Origin: Cycas panzhihuaensis
Lineage: Eukaryota > Cycadophyta
Reading direction: 5' to 3'
Length of the DNA: 64,000 nucleotides
Assembly (NCBI GenBank): GCA_023213395.1
Contig: CM041465.1
Coordinates: forward strand, 24,187,741-24,251,740
The notes beneath the pieces were generated by a model, which made no database searches, was not told the DNA's origin, and saw only the letters and a program-made list of their open reading frames with translations. This document shows, one piece after another, positions 47,354 to 59,329 of the stretch. Position numbers and translations under genes: made by a program. Positions within the stretch are counted from its first letter, which is position 1, and each line of letters opens with the position of its first letter.

Positions 47354-48308
47354 CAACTATTGCTCACTATTTTTTTTTTATCCCTCATGTCAATTCTCAC
47401 TCTTTTGTGGGCGCCCGTGGATAAGTTACTAAGTCATCCATACCTAAACCCTAATCACTCGATTAGGGTTAGGATAGATATATATCCCAAAAAGGACCTT
47501 ATTTTACCTCTTTTGGCTCTCCAACAACACTTCCTACTACTGCTATTTTTCTCTCTCTTCCTCTCTTTTCACAGTGCTTTATGTATTTGAGTTTACATCA
47601 TTCCAACACAGGATTACTTTGTAGCAACTCTAGTACATGGTAGAGGACTCTTCATCTAGCATATTCAAGTGAGATCTCCATGCTTCCTCTTCAATTTTCA
47701 TCACAAGTGTCTCCTACAACACCAACTTGGGTACCTTATAGACCCTATAAAATTTTCCTTCTCCATTACTTACGGGTAGATCCACCCGACATGATAACGG
47801 TATCCCTGACTCTAGTTTTATAGTGTAGCATAATTTTATTCCATTAAAACCTATCTAAATGTTAGGAATGGTGAAGGCGGTGAATAGTGGTTTTATTTTT
47901 CGGAGGCGGGTAATGATGGCACAACAACACAGATCTAGGCTTCATATGCGTATAGTGCTAATCCCGCCGATTCCTATGCTCTCTCTTCTATGTGGATCGA
48001 TGCTCATGGTGCTAGCTTTATTATCGATTCTTGCATGGCCTTTGCTTGATCTCGAGCAGTTTCCGTAGCATGTCAGACCTCCCCCGGTTCCCATAACCCT
48101 ACTGAGGGGGACTGAAAATCCTTTACAAGTGAGGCTGAATGAATTGAATGATGTTCCAGGTGAAGGTGACTGAGGGTAACGTTGACACCATAAGCCTTTC
48201 CCTCCTCTATTCAATCTTTTGGCCTGCACTACCTCAAGTTCTGGAGTGAGACGTGAGGTAATTTAATGGAACGTAAGAGAGCTGCTTGCGCTCCTTCAGA
48301 TCAGTCAT

Positions 48309-48509
48309 ATGGAATCTAAACACAGAACCTTGGATAGCCTCATAGAAATGATGAACAAAGACAAGAAAAACACGCATATTTGCAAGGAGTCAGCGACGCT
48401 TATATGTTGTCTCGCAGAAAACTGTGAGCAGATTTTAGTATCTGAAGGTGTTCTTCCACCTCTGAAACTGCTCGGTCTATCTTCGGTCATGGCAAAATTC
48501 CAGCTTTGA
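48309..48509 (+). pseudogene. Captured ARM-repeat-like gene fragment
   Basis: A 66-codon open stretch. ICKESATLICCLAENCEQILV followed by SEGVLPPLKLL has the rhythm of an Armadillo repeat: helix, then EGxLPPLxxLL. It is preceded by AAACACAG and lies in a GC-richer segment with host-gene-like codon use, unlike the surrounding retroelements. The + strand orientation is opposite to the carrier element. Parent gene not identified. Confidence 0.45.
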
Positions 48510-48688
48510 TCGAAATCTGTCAGATCACCTTATTTGTAACTCAAATCACGATGGCCTAGATCGCGAAATGATCAATTCTCCTTTGGTCTACACAATTGCG
48601 AGACCTGCACCAACATTCATGGCGGCGGCATAATCACGAATTTGGCAACAAACCCTAATTAGGGTTTGTAAGAAAACCTCAGGTTGAA

Positions 48689-48706
48689 CCTTGGGCTCTG
48701 ATACCA
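48689..48706 (-). other. Primer-binding site of the one-LTR insertion
   Basis: TGGTATCAGAGCCCAAGG on the - strand, adjoining the LTR end. Confidence 0.75.
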
Positions 48707-49362
48707 TGTTAGGATTAGTAATTTGACAAGCATATCAAAACCTAATGGTGAGCAACAAAAAGATGAAGTATGCACAGAATAAACACCATGTTGGAGAATT
48801 GGCCAAAACTCAATTATGAACAAGTAAGAGTACATACTTATAGTACAACCTCACCACTAGAGAAAGAACCCCATTGGACTACTTAGAGGTGGCACACATA
48901 TCATGGTATTACACTCTAATACAATATACAAAGATAGAGAGAGTTTACATAGGGCTAATGGAATTGAGTATTACACCCAACACTAAAAGTATACTATCCT
49001 CTTTTTGCGTTTTCTTTGTAAATAGGAATGTTTTCCCATTTTAGCTTTATTACCTCAAGATTTCTCCCATTCTACGCTAGTTTCTCTCAAGAAAGCTATG
49101 GGAGGGTCCATGAGGATTGGGTGAAGGGAGTTAAGGTGGGATCCATCCTTTTGGCCTACTCCCTGGGCAAACCCTTCCCATCCTTCCTCTCTTGCACGTG
49201 CTTCTTGGGTAAACTAGGAGTTTGTGAGACCCAAGCCTGCACTGGATATCAGCATATATAGCCCTTGTTGTGTTAGTTCTAGGCCTACATGCTCTCCCTT
49301 TAGGCCCTCTTTAAGCCCAAACATCACCTAACATCCATCCCGAACCCTTGGTAAGGTCGGCG

Positions 49363-50775
49363 TGCGATTCATTGCTCATAGCATCTTAGCTACATAGGAA
49401 ACTTTCCACATCCTACAATATTCACTCCCATTCTTGCTTTCTGCCTATAGGCTGCCATAAAACCCCTATATGTTTACATTAGAAATTGCGTGGAGGTCCA
49501 CTTGTGGGAGGTTTGGCCATCCTAAGGCTAATGTCTCTTTCTTGCTCACCATACATTGTTTTCTTTAAAGGAGTGTAGAGTTGATTTGAGTAGTAAATTC
49601 ATTAACTTAAGGTATAAAACTTTAGCGTTCATTTTGTATCATTGCATATATATATTAGCTTGTATTTTGGCGGCCCCTTCTTGGAAGGAAAACTCTTTGT
49701 GATTGCGGGTTTGTAACAATGTTTGTGAAGGGAAAAAATGCACTAATCCAGGTAAGTCTTTGCTCTTCTTTCTTCCTTTATTTTCTGCTTCCTTGCATGG
49801 TCCTTGGCTCCCTTTACTTTCCTACTTTATTTTTCCTTTACATGGGGAAGGTAAGGAAGCCCCCACTCCACTTTTGCTCCAACTATGGCTATGCATTGAC
49901 TAAGGATGGGAGGGCATATGTGGCATATGAGCGAGGTTCCCCTATCAACCATGTCACTTTCCGGGTATGCATCATCTCCCTTCCTCTACCTCTTTCTTTT
50001 TGTGCTTTTAGGCATTCATTTTCTTTGCATAATAAGTCACATAAAGATAAAAATATAACAAACCAATTTATTTGCATTCACCTTGCATATGTATGCTGCA
50101 CGATTGCTTTTATAGGAAAAGGGACATAATAGAATGCACCTCCCCCTTTTTCTTACATAAACCAAAGGCACCTCTTAGTTGGACATCACCTTAGTATGCA
50201 TGCTTGAATGCACATAAAACATTTTCTTTCCTTTCTTTTATTTGTCTTTTATTATTAAAAGGGAAGGAGAGAGATGGAGTGTAGCTCTAGATCCCCCTTT
50301 GTGGACATACATGATGTCACCTTTTAGTCGTCTCTTTACCACACTCCATATATCCAACACACATAAGTCTTGTCATTCTTGACCAGGCTTAATCCCCCTC
50401 AGCTCACATAGCGGTGAGGATCCTCCTTTTGCTATCACCTTTTCCGTATAGATCCACCTTAGGATAATTAGCCTAAGGAGGGCCTATCACTTGTCTTGTT
50501 CCCTTTGCTTGTTGCACCTCAACCTATGTTCCTTCGCTATAGGAACCCCCCTTTTTTGGGTCTCTCCTTCTCTATTCCGGCCATCAAAGGGTGGTAGTAC
50601 CTCATCCTTTAAGACTGCCTGAGATACCCCTACATGTATCTCACCCCTCAAAACTAAAGGCGAAAGCCACTCCGAGGAAGATAGGCACCATTCGCAGGTC
50701 CTAAACTCACACTCCGGTGCACGGATGCCCTGATTCCATCCTACTAAGCGCAGTGACGATCCTACAGACGTGATT
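49363..50775 (+). other. Leader of a fourth, deleted unit
   Basis: Homologous to unit C's leader (27590-29060), including GGTAAGTC near 49750 and ATCCTACAGACGTGATT at the end. It shows that C's 3' LTR was also the 5' LTR of a next unit. Non-coding. Confidence 0.6.
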
Positions 50776-51028
50776 CTAACAACCAATAATGAAGTTGAAT
50801 ATTCTACAATTATAAGAGATTTGGTGATATTTCTCATTCTTATCTTAGACCTATCATCATTTATTCTAATTTCCAAATTGTAGTCTATTAGTTAGTTGGG
50901 ATATATCAAGTACACTCTTTCGACTCCTTCTCCTTCATCATTAGGCTTCATCATTGATATTATTATTCTCTTCAGTTATTATATAGTATATTCCTCAGAC
51001 CCTTAATACTAAACCTAATGCTCTTATT
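50776..51028 (+). pseudogene. Fragment of stand-alone RNase H, fourth unit
   Basis: TTNNEVEYSTII (Glu region), then after a frameshift RPIIIYSNFQIVV (second Asp as Asn), IYQVHSFDS and IPQTLNTKPNALI align with the stand-alone RNase H of A-C. It is more diverged than those. It joins the leader directly, with gag, pol and the antisense ORF missing, and is cut by the copia LTR at 51029. Confidence 0.55.
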
Positions 51029-51361
51029 TGTTGGGAATAATCCCAATGTGGTAAGTACCTTGGCTTAAGGACCCTCAAAGCCACCTTTGAAGGCCCCTAG
51101 GGCACCTTGAGCCACACAACAACTGTCTGGACCTACCACCACTTACTTGAGGTATGTATTACTATTATTTTTTAATATATTTTAAATTTACCTTGATTAT
51201 TATGTAGCTAGGGTGATGGCGCTCGATGTCTCCTTGATATTCATTACTTAAGGGATGGGAATACCTCCCAAATATTTATCAACATTGCCATTTATCAAAA
51301 ATTACCATTGTACTCAAAATACTCTCATTCTAAAGTCAGCTTTGCTCCTCTAGCTCCATCA
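51029..51361 (+). repeat. Copia 5' LTR
   Basis: 333 bp, TGTTGGGAATAATCCCAA to CTCCATCA, paired with 60851-61067. The first 17 bases form a near-perfect hairpin. Confidence 0.85.
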
Positions 51362-51363
51362 TT

Positions 51364-51376
51364 TGGTATCAGAGCC
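51364..51376 (+). other. Copia primer-binding site
   Basis: TGGTATCAGAGCC, exact match to the plant initiator-Met site, two bases after the LTR. Confidence 0.9.
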
Positions 51377-52165
51377 AAGTTGGAGTTGATATTTTTTCTC
51401 ATACTGATTTAGCTTCTCATATATCTAGCAAAACATACGCATATGACTAGTTAAGATCTTGGCAAGCACACTGCTCATTGGAGAAAATGGTTTAGAGTTT
51501 CATCCATTGTGCAAGCGTTGTTACGTTTGAGGCGACACTACAACTAGATTACCAGGTTCTTCATACTTTGATATTTAAGATATAAATAAATATCTTTGAT
51601 ATACTTTAAAATCTTTTACTTTATTTCTAGATCTATTAATGCATCTGTGCACTTATATTGCCTCGATTCTCCCTACTGTTTCAATCTAGTCTTCTATACT
51701 CTCAGTGTTCTCTTTGTGCTCGATATTGTTAGGAGACCTCCACCAGCCATAGTTACATATAGTACATGTAATACCCACGCTATATATATTTTGTTACTCA
51801 TTTAATATATCTTTATAAATATATTGAAAGGATCATTTTATTTTGTGACTATTCTGTAAAGCATTTCTCTGAATTTATTTATAGCTTAGTATTCGTTTGT
51901 CTGCTCTTTAATCGTTGTATCGAGTACTCCATTTTGAAATCCTTGACCACATTGTTTTAATCATTGTGGCAGCATTGCACTTATGTCTACATAGCTCATA
52001 ACAGATGGGTTAAAAAGAATAGTGTCCATCACCATTACTCTTCTCTCCCCATCTATTCTTCTATTGACAGTTGTGTGGCTATTAGTGCTGCTACTAGGGA
52101 GCACCATAATCTGAATCAACAGTGCCATCATTCTCCTCTTACACTGTTAGCAATGCTCTAAGTGT

Positions 52166-52399
52166 TCATACACTATTTTGGTGAACGAGGTTTGACTTTC
52201 CACTTGAAGTTTTTCCTACAATGTTGTTGTTCTTGGAAGAATCCTTGGGCTCACTCCTTACCTTAGAAGCTTCCTTCGTTGATCCACCATTCTGTAGACT
52301 ATTATCATCTTTTTGTTTGTCCTTGTGATCATTCTTAGTCTGATTACTATTCTCTTCGACGGTGGGCTTGTCCATTGCTTGATTTAAACTAGACCCCAT
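52166..52399 (-). pseudogene. Possible captured exon, Lys/Ser/Asn-rich
   Basis: A 77-codon open stretch on the - strand beginning MGSSLNQAMDKPTVEENSN. After ...KEASK a GTAAGG donor-like site occurs at about 52260. The composition is hydrophilic and unlike the retroelements around it. No family recognised. It may be chance; a host exon is the alternative. Confidence 0.25.
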
Positions 52400-52976
52400 T
52401 CTTCCCCCTTTTCATTCACCCTTGGAATACGGAAGGATCTTCCACTCGCACACATAGTTAGTACAAGGTATTTGACTAGTTGCGTTCCTTCATCATCCCT
52501 ATCACCTTAAATATGGAAGGGAAGCTTCCTCCCTCTACACAATAGCTACAGAGCCATTTGCATTTCCATGAGGCTTACAGGGCTACTATCTCTTTCTCCC
52601 GCACATGCAATTTTCCTCTCATGACTAAGGGCGGATAGATGATAAGGAAGAGATGAAGAGAACACCAAAGTGTTTTTCGTTTGTGTGAAGGCAAGGTTCG
52701 CTAAACAATCGTGCTCGTCGGGGTAAAGAGGTTGCCATCTCTATGTTTTTTGTTGCAATTCTTCAACCCAATTGAAGCGAGCCGATCCATAGGCGTATTC
52801 TTCCAAGGCATTGGGATTAGATCCAGTTTTGGTTTCCATACAAAAATCCTTTCTTGTATGGGCCCGGTATCAGATTTATTATGGCATTGTTTGTGCAGGG
52901 TTTGAATAAGTGGCTCATTTTTTTAATTCTTCTTTCGATAAGTGATTAATACCCATTGCCATTTTTATTCTTTGAC

Positions 52977-53087
<111 letters not shown>

Positions 53088-53399
53088 GTGCATTGTTTCG
53101 TCTCGGCCTTTTCTATATATTTGCAATAGTTTTTTAAATTCTCTCAATCCTATTATCGTTATATAGTCTCCTGTCTACCGTTCATATAATCACAACAACA
53201 CCTTTTCATTTTATATAAACTTGTGCCTTTCGTTTTTATATACATTTTATAAAGTTTTAAAAAAAATCAAAGTAAATTATATTTCTCTTAGTTTCGGGTG
53301 TTAGGAACATTAGCTCCTTTTGGCATTTAGCCCCCAGACCTGTGTTCCTTCCACGTGATCTCCAGTTCATTACTAAAAGATGCTTCATTTTTTTAAGTT

Positions 53400-53545
53400 T
53401 ATTGTGATTTTACCCTTGACAAGCGAGTTCACCCTCTTGGCATTAGAGGGGTTTATTCTCTAACAGGTCTTGGGTTCAATCCCTACCTACTCTATCTTTA
53501 GACTCATATTCTAAGAGGGTTATCTTAATAATATAACCCTTTACC
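53400..53545 (+). mobile_element. SINE-like tRNA-related fragment
   Basis: A-box-like TGGCATTAGAGG at 53438-53449 and B-box-like GGTTCAATCCC at 53473-53483, with about 25 bp between them, the spacing of pol III promoters in tRNA-derived SINEs. No clear tail or target duplication. Confidence 0.35.
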
Positions 53546-54140
53546 TTTTATTTTTAAATATATATATTTTTTAAAACATAGAGTTATTGGCGTTTTTTTG
53601 CCATAACTCCTCATTGGCTCATCGGTTTCAAACAAAACTAGCTTCATTAGATCATATTTTTTCTGTAGATATTTTTTGACTGGTCATATAACCAATTTGG
53701 TGCAGAATTGACCCCGTTTCAGTCAATTTAAAGTCCATTACCCCTTTTTTTAGCCTGTTTTCAATTTTTTACAAAATCACATTTTGAACTGGTCGCTTTT
53801 TATTACCTAGAAACTATTTTTAGCCTAAATTTGTTCTACATTTATCTAGTTCAACAAACCTCATTAACCATATTTTATTTTATTTTTTAGAATTTATTTT
53901 GACCATTATTTTAATCGTTGAAGTTAACATTTTCGTGTTTTTTAGCGTTTTCTTAATATTTTTACATAAAGGTACTTGTTATTGTTTTTACTGTAACTTT
54001 TCTGTTTGACATTTAATTTTAATTCCATTAGCTTTGTTGGGAAGATGACTCATTCCCCTTTGAACTGACATAGTTTTTCATCTGTTTTAAGGTGTTTTTA
54101 CTTATTTTCAAATCTATTAAAGTTGGACTACTTAATAGCC

Positions 54141-55647
54141 TCAATCTGTCATTTTTCACATATTTTCATATAAATTTTTTCAAAACTTTTCAACCAAACA
54201 TATATTTAGTAGTTTTACAAAACATATTTGATCATTTTTCAACACTTTCTAAATTTTTTATTAGTGATTTTATGCAATTTTGAGCTCCTACTCACTGTTA
54301 GGCCTCAAAGGAGGTATGTACCTTTGAATCATTAAAATCTTGACTTATTGGAACTTTGTTTTCAAAGCAGTTAGTTCCATTGGATTTACACTTTATAATC
54401 TACATATTGGTATAATTTCAAGTTATTCTGATGTTGTTTAGTATAGTTTTCAAGTTGTCAAAGTTGAGCATATAAGTACATCCTAATAGGCTTGCCCTAC
54501 AAACTTTTTAAGAAAATTCTATTTTATTTCTCATTGGTTGTTTATGATATATGTTTAAGGTTTTTACTTGACCTTAATATAAGCATTTTAAAGTTGTTTA
54601 ATGTAAATTATTCATAAAGCAACTAAAAATATACATACATATATTTCATTTTTTTTAGTTATATATATCTTTCTCAAGGCAAAGTTTTTTTTATACTTAA
54701 AAGAAAAGTCAATTTTTCTTACATTGAAGTTTTATATTTACTCATTTGAGAAATTAAAGGTTGAGAACTCTTTATATATTCGTTATCAAAAGTTTATTTC
54801 AGCTGTGTATAAGTGAAAAGGATCTTTGTTATATTCCTATTTTGAAGTTTACTTTAAATGCATAATTATTGAAAGTTTTCTTATTTATCAAGTATCAATC
54901 TATCATTTTTGCATGTTTTCATATAAAAATTTTCAAAAATTTTCAACCAAACATATATTTAGTAATTTTACAAAACACATTTGATCATTTTTCAATACTT
55001 TCTAAAGTTTTATTAACAATTTATGCGATTTTTGAGCTCCATGCTCCTATTAGGCCTCAAAAGGGTATGTACCTTTGAATCATTAAAATCTTGACTTATT
55101 GGAACCTATTTTCAAAGCGGTTAGTTCCATTGGATTCACACTTTATTAATCTACATATTGGTACAATTTCAAATTATTTTGATGTTGTAGTATAGTTTTC
55201 AAAATTTGTCAAAGTTGAGCATACAAGTGATACATCCTAATAGGCACCCTACAAACTTTTTAAGAAAATTCTATTTTATTTCTCATTGGTTGTTTATGAT
55301 ATATGTTTAAGGTTTCTACTTGACCTTAATATAAGCATTTTTAAGTTGTTTAATGTGAAATTATTCATAAAGTAACCAAAATATCGTTACATATATTTCA
55401 TTTTTTTCAGCTATATATATCTTTCTCAAGGCAAAGTTTTTTTTATACTCAAAAGAAAAGTCATTTGTTCTTACATTGAAGTTTTATATTTACTCATTTG
55501 AGGAAATTAAAGGTTGAAAACCCTTTATATATTAGATTATCAAAAGTTTATTTTTATTGTGTATAAGTGAAAAGGATCTTTGTTATATTCCTATTTTAAA
55601 GTTTACTTTAAAGCATAATTATTGAAAGTTTTCTTATTTATCAAGTG
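54141..55647 (+). repeat. 754-bp tandem duplication
   Basis: Copy 1 is 54141-54894 and copy 2 is 54895-55647, colinear throughout (for example GTACCTTTGAATCATTAAAA in both), with scattered substitutions and short indels. AT-rich, no coding signal. Confidence 0.9.
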
Positions 55648-56559
55648 TATTTGAAATTCGATATCATAAGTGTGTCATTTATCTAAAAGCATACATTTAT
55701 TAAAGTCTTTTCATTATTATTAAAAATATCATCTTTTCTTACATATAAAATTCCATTTAATTTATTTTACTTTTTAAAAGGCATATTTCATCCATTTGAA
55801 GAGTATTATATTAAGAAAAAAAAAAAAAAGGAGATTTTATTCATTTCAAAGTTTATCTTGTAGAGCATATTATTTTACTGAGTTTTTTATTATATCGAAG
55901 GAACTTTTTCCTAAGCAAGACCACCTTGCTAATTGGTTTAATTTTAACATTAAGCAAAGATAATTAGAAATTGAACCACTCTATTTTTCCGGCCTTGCAG
56001 AAGAATAGTTGGGACCCCAAGTTACCACCCGCACTGCTTAATCGGCCTACTCATATTTGATGAGGACATCCATTAGCTACTCCCATATGTGTAATCGGTG
56101 GCAGGCTAAGGTGTAGAACCTATTCATTTCATAGTGTTTGGAGACCAAGGCTAGACCTGGAGAGGGTGAGTGCCTTGGTTTAAAAGCCTTTCACCATAGA
56201 TCTGTCATTGGGTATAAGTCCGATTGTGGGTAGACCAACAATTCATTGGGGGTGTTAAAGAAGCCTTCTTGAAGCGGCTGCGTCTTTAAGGTATATAAAG
56301 CCTAGCGCTCACATACCAGTATATTGGGTCCCTGTTTTGCCATCTGTGGGTAGGCACCACTAGATAGAATATCAACCGAAGGTTTCCAGTGAAACTTAAA
56401 CTTAGAGCCCTAGTAGACTTTCTAGGTCCTAGTTCACTTGTTTAAAACTTTGGGATATATTTAGAAATAAATTCTTTTATTTAAACCTTTTTAAATTTTT
56501 TACATTCAAATATTTTTTTGATATTATATTTATCATAATTTACACAACTTTAGTTCAAA

Positions 56560-57680
56560 ATGACATATAGTTTTGGGAACATGATTATCCCAAAATTTGA
56601 TGGAAATAATTTCCTTAACTAGAGTAGGAGGATGAGACCCATCCTCATAGGAAATGATATGTGGGATATAGTGAGAACTAATTACAATAAATTGAGATTA
56701 AATCCAACCGATGTAGAAAAAGTTACATACAAAGAAAATAACAAAAAAGATAATGAAGCATTAGCCCTTATCTTTTGCGCATTAGAAGATCATGTATTTC
56801 GAGTTTAGTGAATCTGTTGTTAAGTCAAGAGGCTTAGGATACTTTACAACTTATATATATAAAGGAAGACTCCTCTAAATTACAAAACTTGAAGTAAGTT
56901 TAAAAATTTCGTATGATGTCTCACGAATCGATGAATTGAATTCATGACCAAAGTTCAAGATATCATTAACTAAATGAGGTCACTTAGGGATACCTTAACT
57001 GAACAAAAGGTAGTTGAACAAATCCTTGGATGTGTAGTGGAGCCATAAGACATTTTTGAAATGGTAGCTACTAGTATTAAGCGTATCAAAAGATCTAAAA
57101 GTACCCTCAAAGTAGAACAACTTAGTGTTATGTTCATGTCTATAGAAGAGTAACAAACTGTAAATGAAACTTTAGAACATGTATTTGCTATAAAGGCCAA
57201 CATTCAACCTAACCCTCAAGCTAAAACCTCAAAACAAAATGAATCTCCTCCAAGGAGAAAAGATAGAAATCTTAGAAATGAAACCAGACAAGATTCTCCA
57301 CGATACCAAGCTCCTCACAAAAATAGATAAGGAGGACCCCTATAATATAAAACCCTCTAAGAAATCCCAACTAAAGAAGACAAGTTGATAATCATCCTTC
57401 TTTGCCGTCCCCATTGTCATGGAATTCATAACCTTCAAGATCAACTTAGAACAATCATGATCACCAACTAAGAAATAATCCTACTTCGATTCTATGAGGA
57501 AAATGGAATCTTTTAATCTTGATCATTCTCAACGAGGAGTTAAAGTCTCAAGTTATGGAAAAGAGATAAATTATATTGTACTTATTATCATATAAATGGT
57601 CACACTAAAGATAAGTGTTTTTGAAGACATGGACCACCCCACGGAGGACCATCAAATTCATCGAGAATCTAAAATTAATA
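56560..57680 (+). pseudogene. Copia gag
   Basis: ATG 56560, then MIIPKFDGNNFLN and a stop in place of Trp before SRRM, the start pattern of copia gag (UBN2-like). Zinc-knuckle remnant CTYYHINGHTKDKC near 57580, with its second Cys as Tyr. Many stops. Confidence 0.75.
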
Positions 57681-57689
57681 ATAGGTTAT

Positions 57690-59060
57690 TTCTATCTAGT
57701 TTTCCGCTTAAGGAAGAAGAGGATGATAGTTGATATATTGATTCAGGTTGTTCCACCCACATGACCCATAAAGAATAGTTATTTCAAACTTTGGATACAA
57801 ATAGAAATTAGAGTCGATTATGTTTAGAGACAATACTTCTCAAGAATAGATTAGAAAAGGTAACATTGCCTTGTTGACTGATAGTGGTGAATATAAATAC
57901 TTGAATGATGTTCTATACATTCCTGCTTTAAGGAAAAACTTACTATCGGTAGGACAGATGATGGGACAAGATTAAAGTAATTTTTGACAATGACCAATGT
58001 GTCATCAAAGACAAAAGATAAAAATAAAAGCTATTGTTGCTAGAGGTATAATGACTAAAGATTGTTTATTTAAGCTCACCCTCACCCTCTCGGGAAATTT
58101 AATATGCCCTTAGAAACTCAACTACTATGGATAGTGATTTATAGCATCGATTTTTCATCATCTTTAACTATACCCGGTTTAGCTCTTATGAAAAAGATTA
58201 GATATGGTTAATAGTTTACCCCACATTGATGTTAATAAAGAGTTGTGTGAGGATGCCTTCTTAGCGAAACAACATAGAAAGCTTTCAGTTTTAGCCATCG
58301 AGCATCCGCCCCCTTCAACTAGTAGGCACAGATATTTGTGAAAGACCAACGATTTATTCCCTCTCCTTGGTAGGTGCCAAGTATTTTTCACATTTATTGA
58401 TGACTTTACAAAGAAGAACATGGGTGTTCTTTTCTAAAATATAGTCACGGATGCTTTCGACTACTTTGTTGACTTCCAAAACCTTCTGTTAAGCGACAAA
58501 GTGGATATCATATCCTTTCTCCAAGATCAGATAATGGGGGAGAGTTTACCTCCCAACACCTTCAAGGATTATTATATACGTCCGCCATGAGATTGTGAGA
58601 CAACTTACCAACCCCTACACCCTACCTGACAAAATATGGTGTAGAGGAAAGGAAAAATAGAACTATAGTAGAAATAGCGTAACGATGTGCATGCTTAAAG
58701 ATAAAAACTTGGGCTATGAATTTTTGAAGCTAAAAGCGGTTAAATTCAACTGGCATCATCTACTTAATGAGATGTTCACGAAAGCACTTAGGTGGAAAAC
58801 TCTAGAAAGAAGCGTGGATACGACTCATTATAAACCCAGTATACATCAATTGGTAGTGGTATTTGGATGTTTAGCTTTCTATGCCTATGTTCACGACTCA
58901 AAGAAGAACTAAATTGAATGATCATAGTGTAAAATATATCTTTATTGGATGAGAGTGAATCGTCAAAATCCTATAAAGTTTATAATATGAAATCAAGAAA
59001 GAAGTTATAGTAAGTAGGGACGTCAAATTTCAGAGAGACAACTACTACCTAAATAATCAA
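57690..59060 (+). pseudogene. Copia protease and integrase
   Basis: Protease active site YIDSGCSTHMTH near 57740. Integrase is recognised by GTDICERPTIYS near 58330, RSDNGGEF (second Asp) near 58530 in a shifted frame, and HQLVVVFGCLAFYAYV near 58850. Frameshifts throughout. Confidence 0.75.
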
Positions 59061-59329
59061 AAAGAACAACAAAAGGATATTGCTTATTAAATTTGACACA
59101 TCGAATAAATCCCGAATATGTGCCTCCTATATAGAGAAATATTCAGGGCCTGAACCCACTAGGGGAAGCAACATCATCTCAACCCACTATCACAACCTCT
59201 ATCCAAATGGGTTCAACATAACCATGACTTAGGAAATATATTAGATAACAATAGAAGATCTACTGCGGCTCATAAAAGGTCAACTTTGCTCTAATAAGCA
59301 AGCTACTCCAAAAGTCATGAGCCTCGAGA

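Larger units (their letters stand above)
47860..48982 (-). mobile_element. One-LTR insertion with gene fragment
   Basis: 1123 bp beginning TGTTAGGA and ending CCCAACA, flanked by a 5-bp duplication CTAAA (47855-47859 and 48983-48987). On the - strand the right part is a 276-bp LTR-like sequence (48707-48982) directly followed by TGGTATCAGAGCCCAAGG (48689-48706), an exact initiator-Met primer site. No second copy of that LTR is seen; the left end shares only its last eight or so bases. The inside carries an ARM-repeat-like fragment. It looks like a small TRIM-type or defective retrotransposon that captured host sequence. Confidence 0.7.
27134..49362 (+). mobile_element. Unit C: Tat-like element with nested insertions
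   Basis: Partial LTR, leader, gag, protease, RT-RNase H, integrase, antisense extra ORF, stand-alone RNase H, 3' LTR. Element D (39954-46615) is inserted between the RNase H and the 3' LTR. A 1.1-kb element is inserted inside that LTR. Without the insertions it has the layout of unit B. Confidence 0.75.
46777..49362 (+). repeat. Unit C: 3' LTR, interrupted
   Basis: Starts TGTTTCC. GGTACC-type array at 47295-47353; TATA-like box near 47478-47486. A 1.1-kb element splits it at 47860-48982. Without that insertion it is about 1455 bp, like the LTR after unit B. The right end is estimated from the text before TGCGATTCATTG. Confidence 0.6.

Noticed and set aside
50487-50876. 129-codon - strand frame
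   Set aside because: It spans the leader/RNase H-fragment junction and matches nothing. The + strand homology explains the sequence.
53460-53540. A functional tRNA gene around GGTTCAATCCC
   Set aside because: No acceptor stem or cloverleaf could be paired. At most tRNA-derived SINE boxes.
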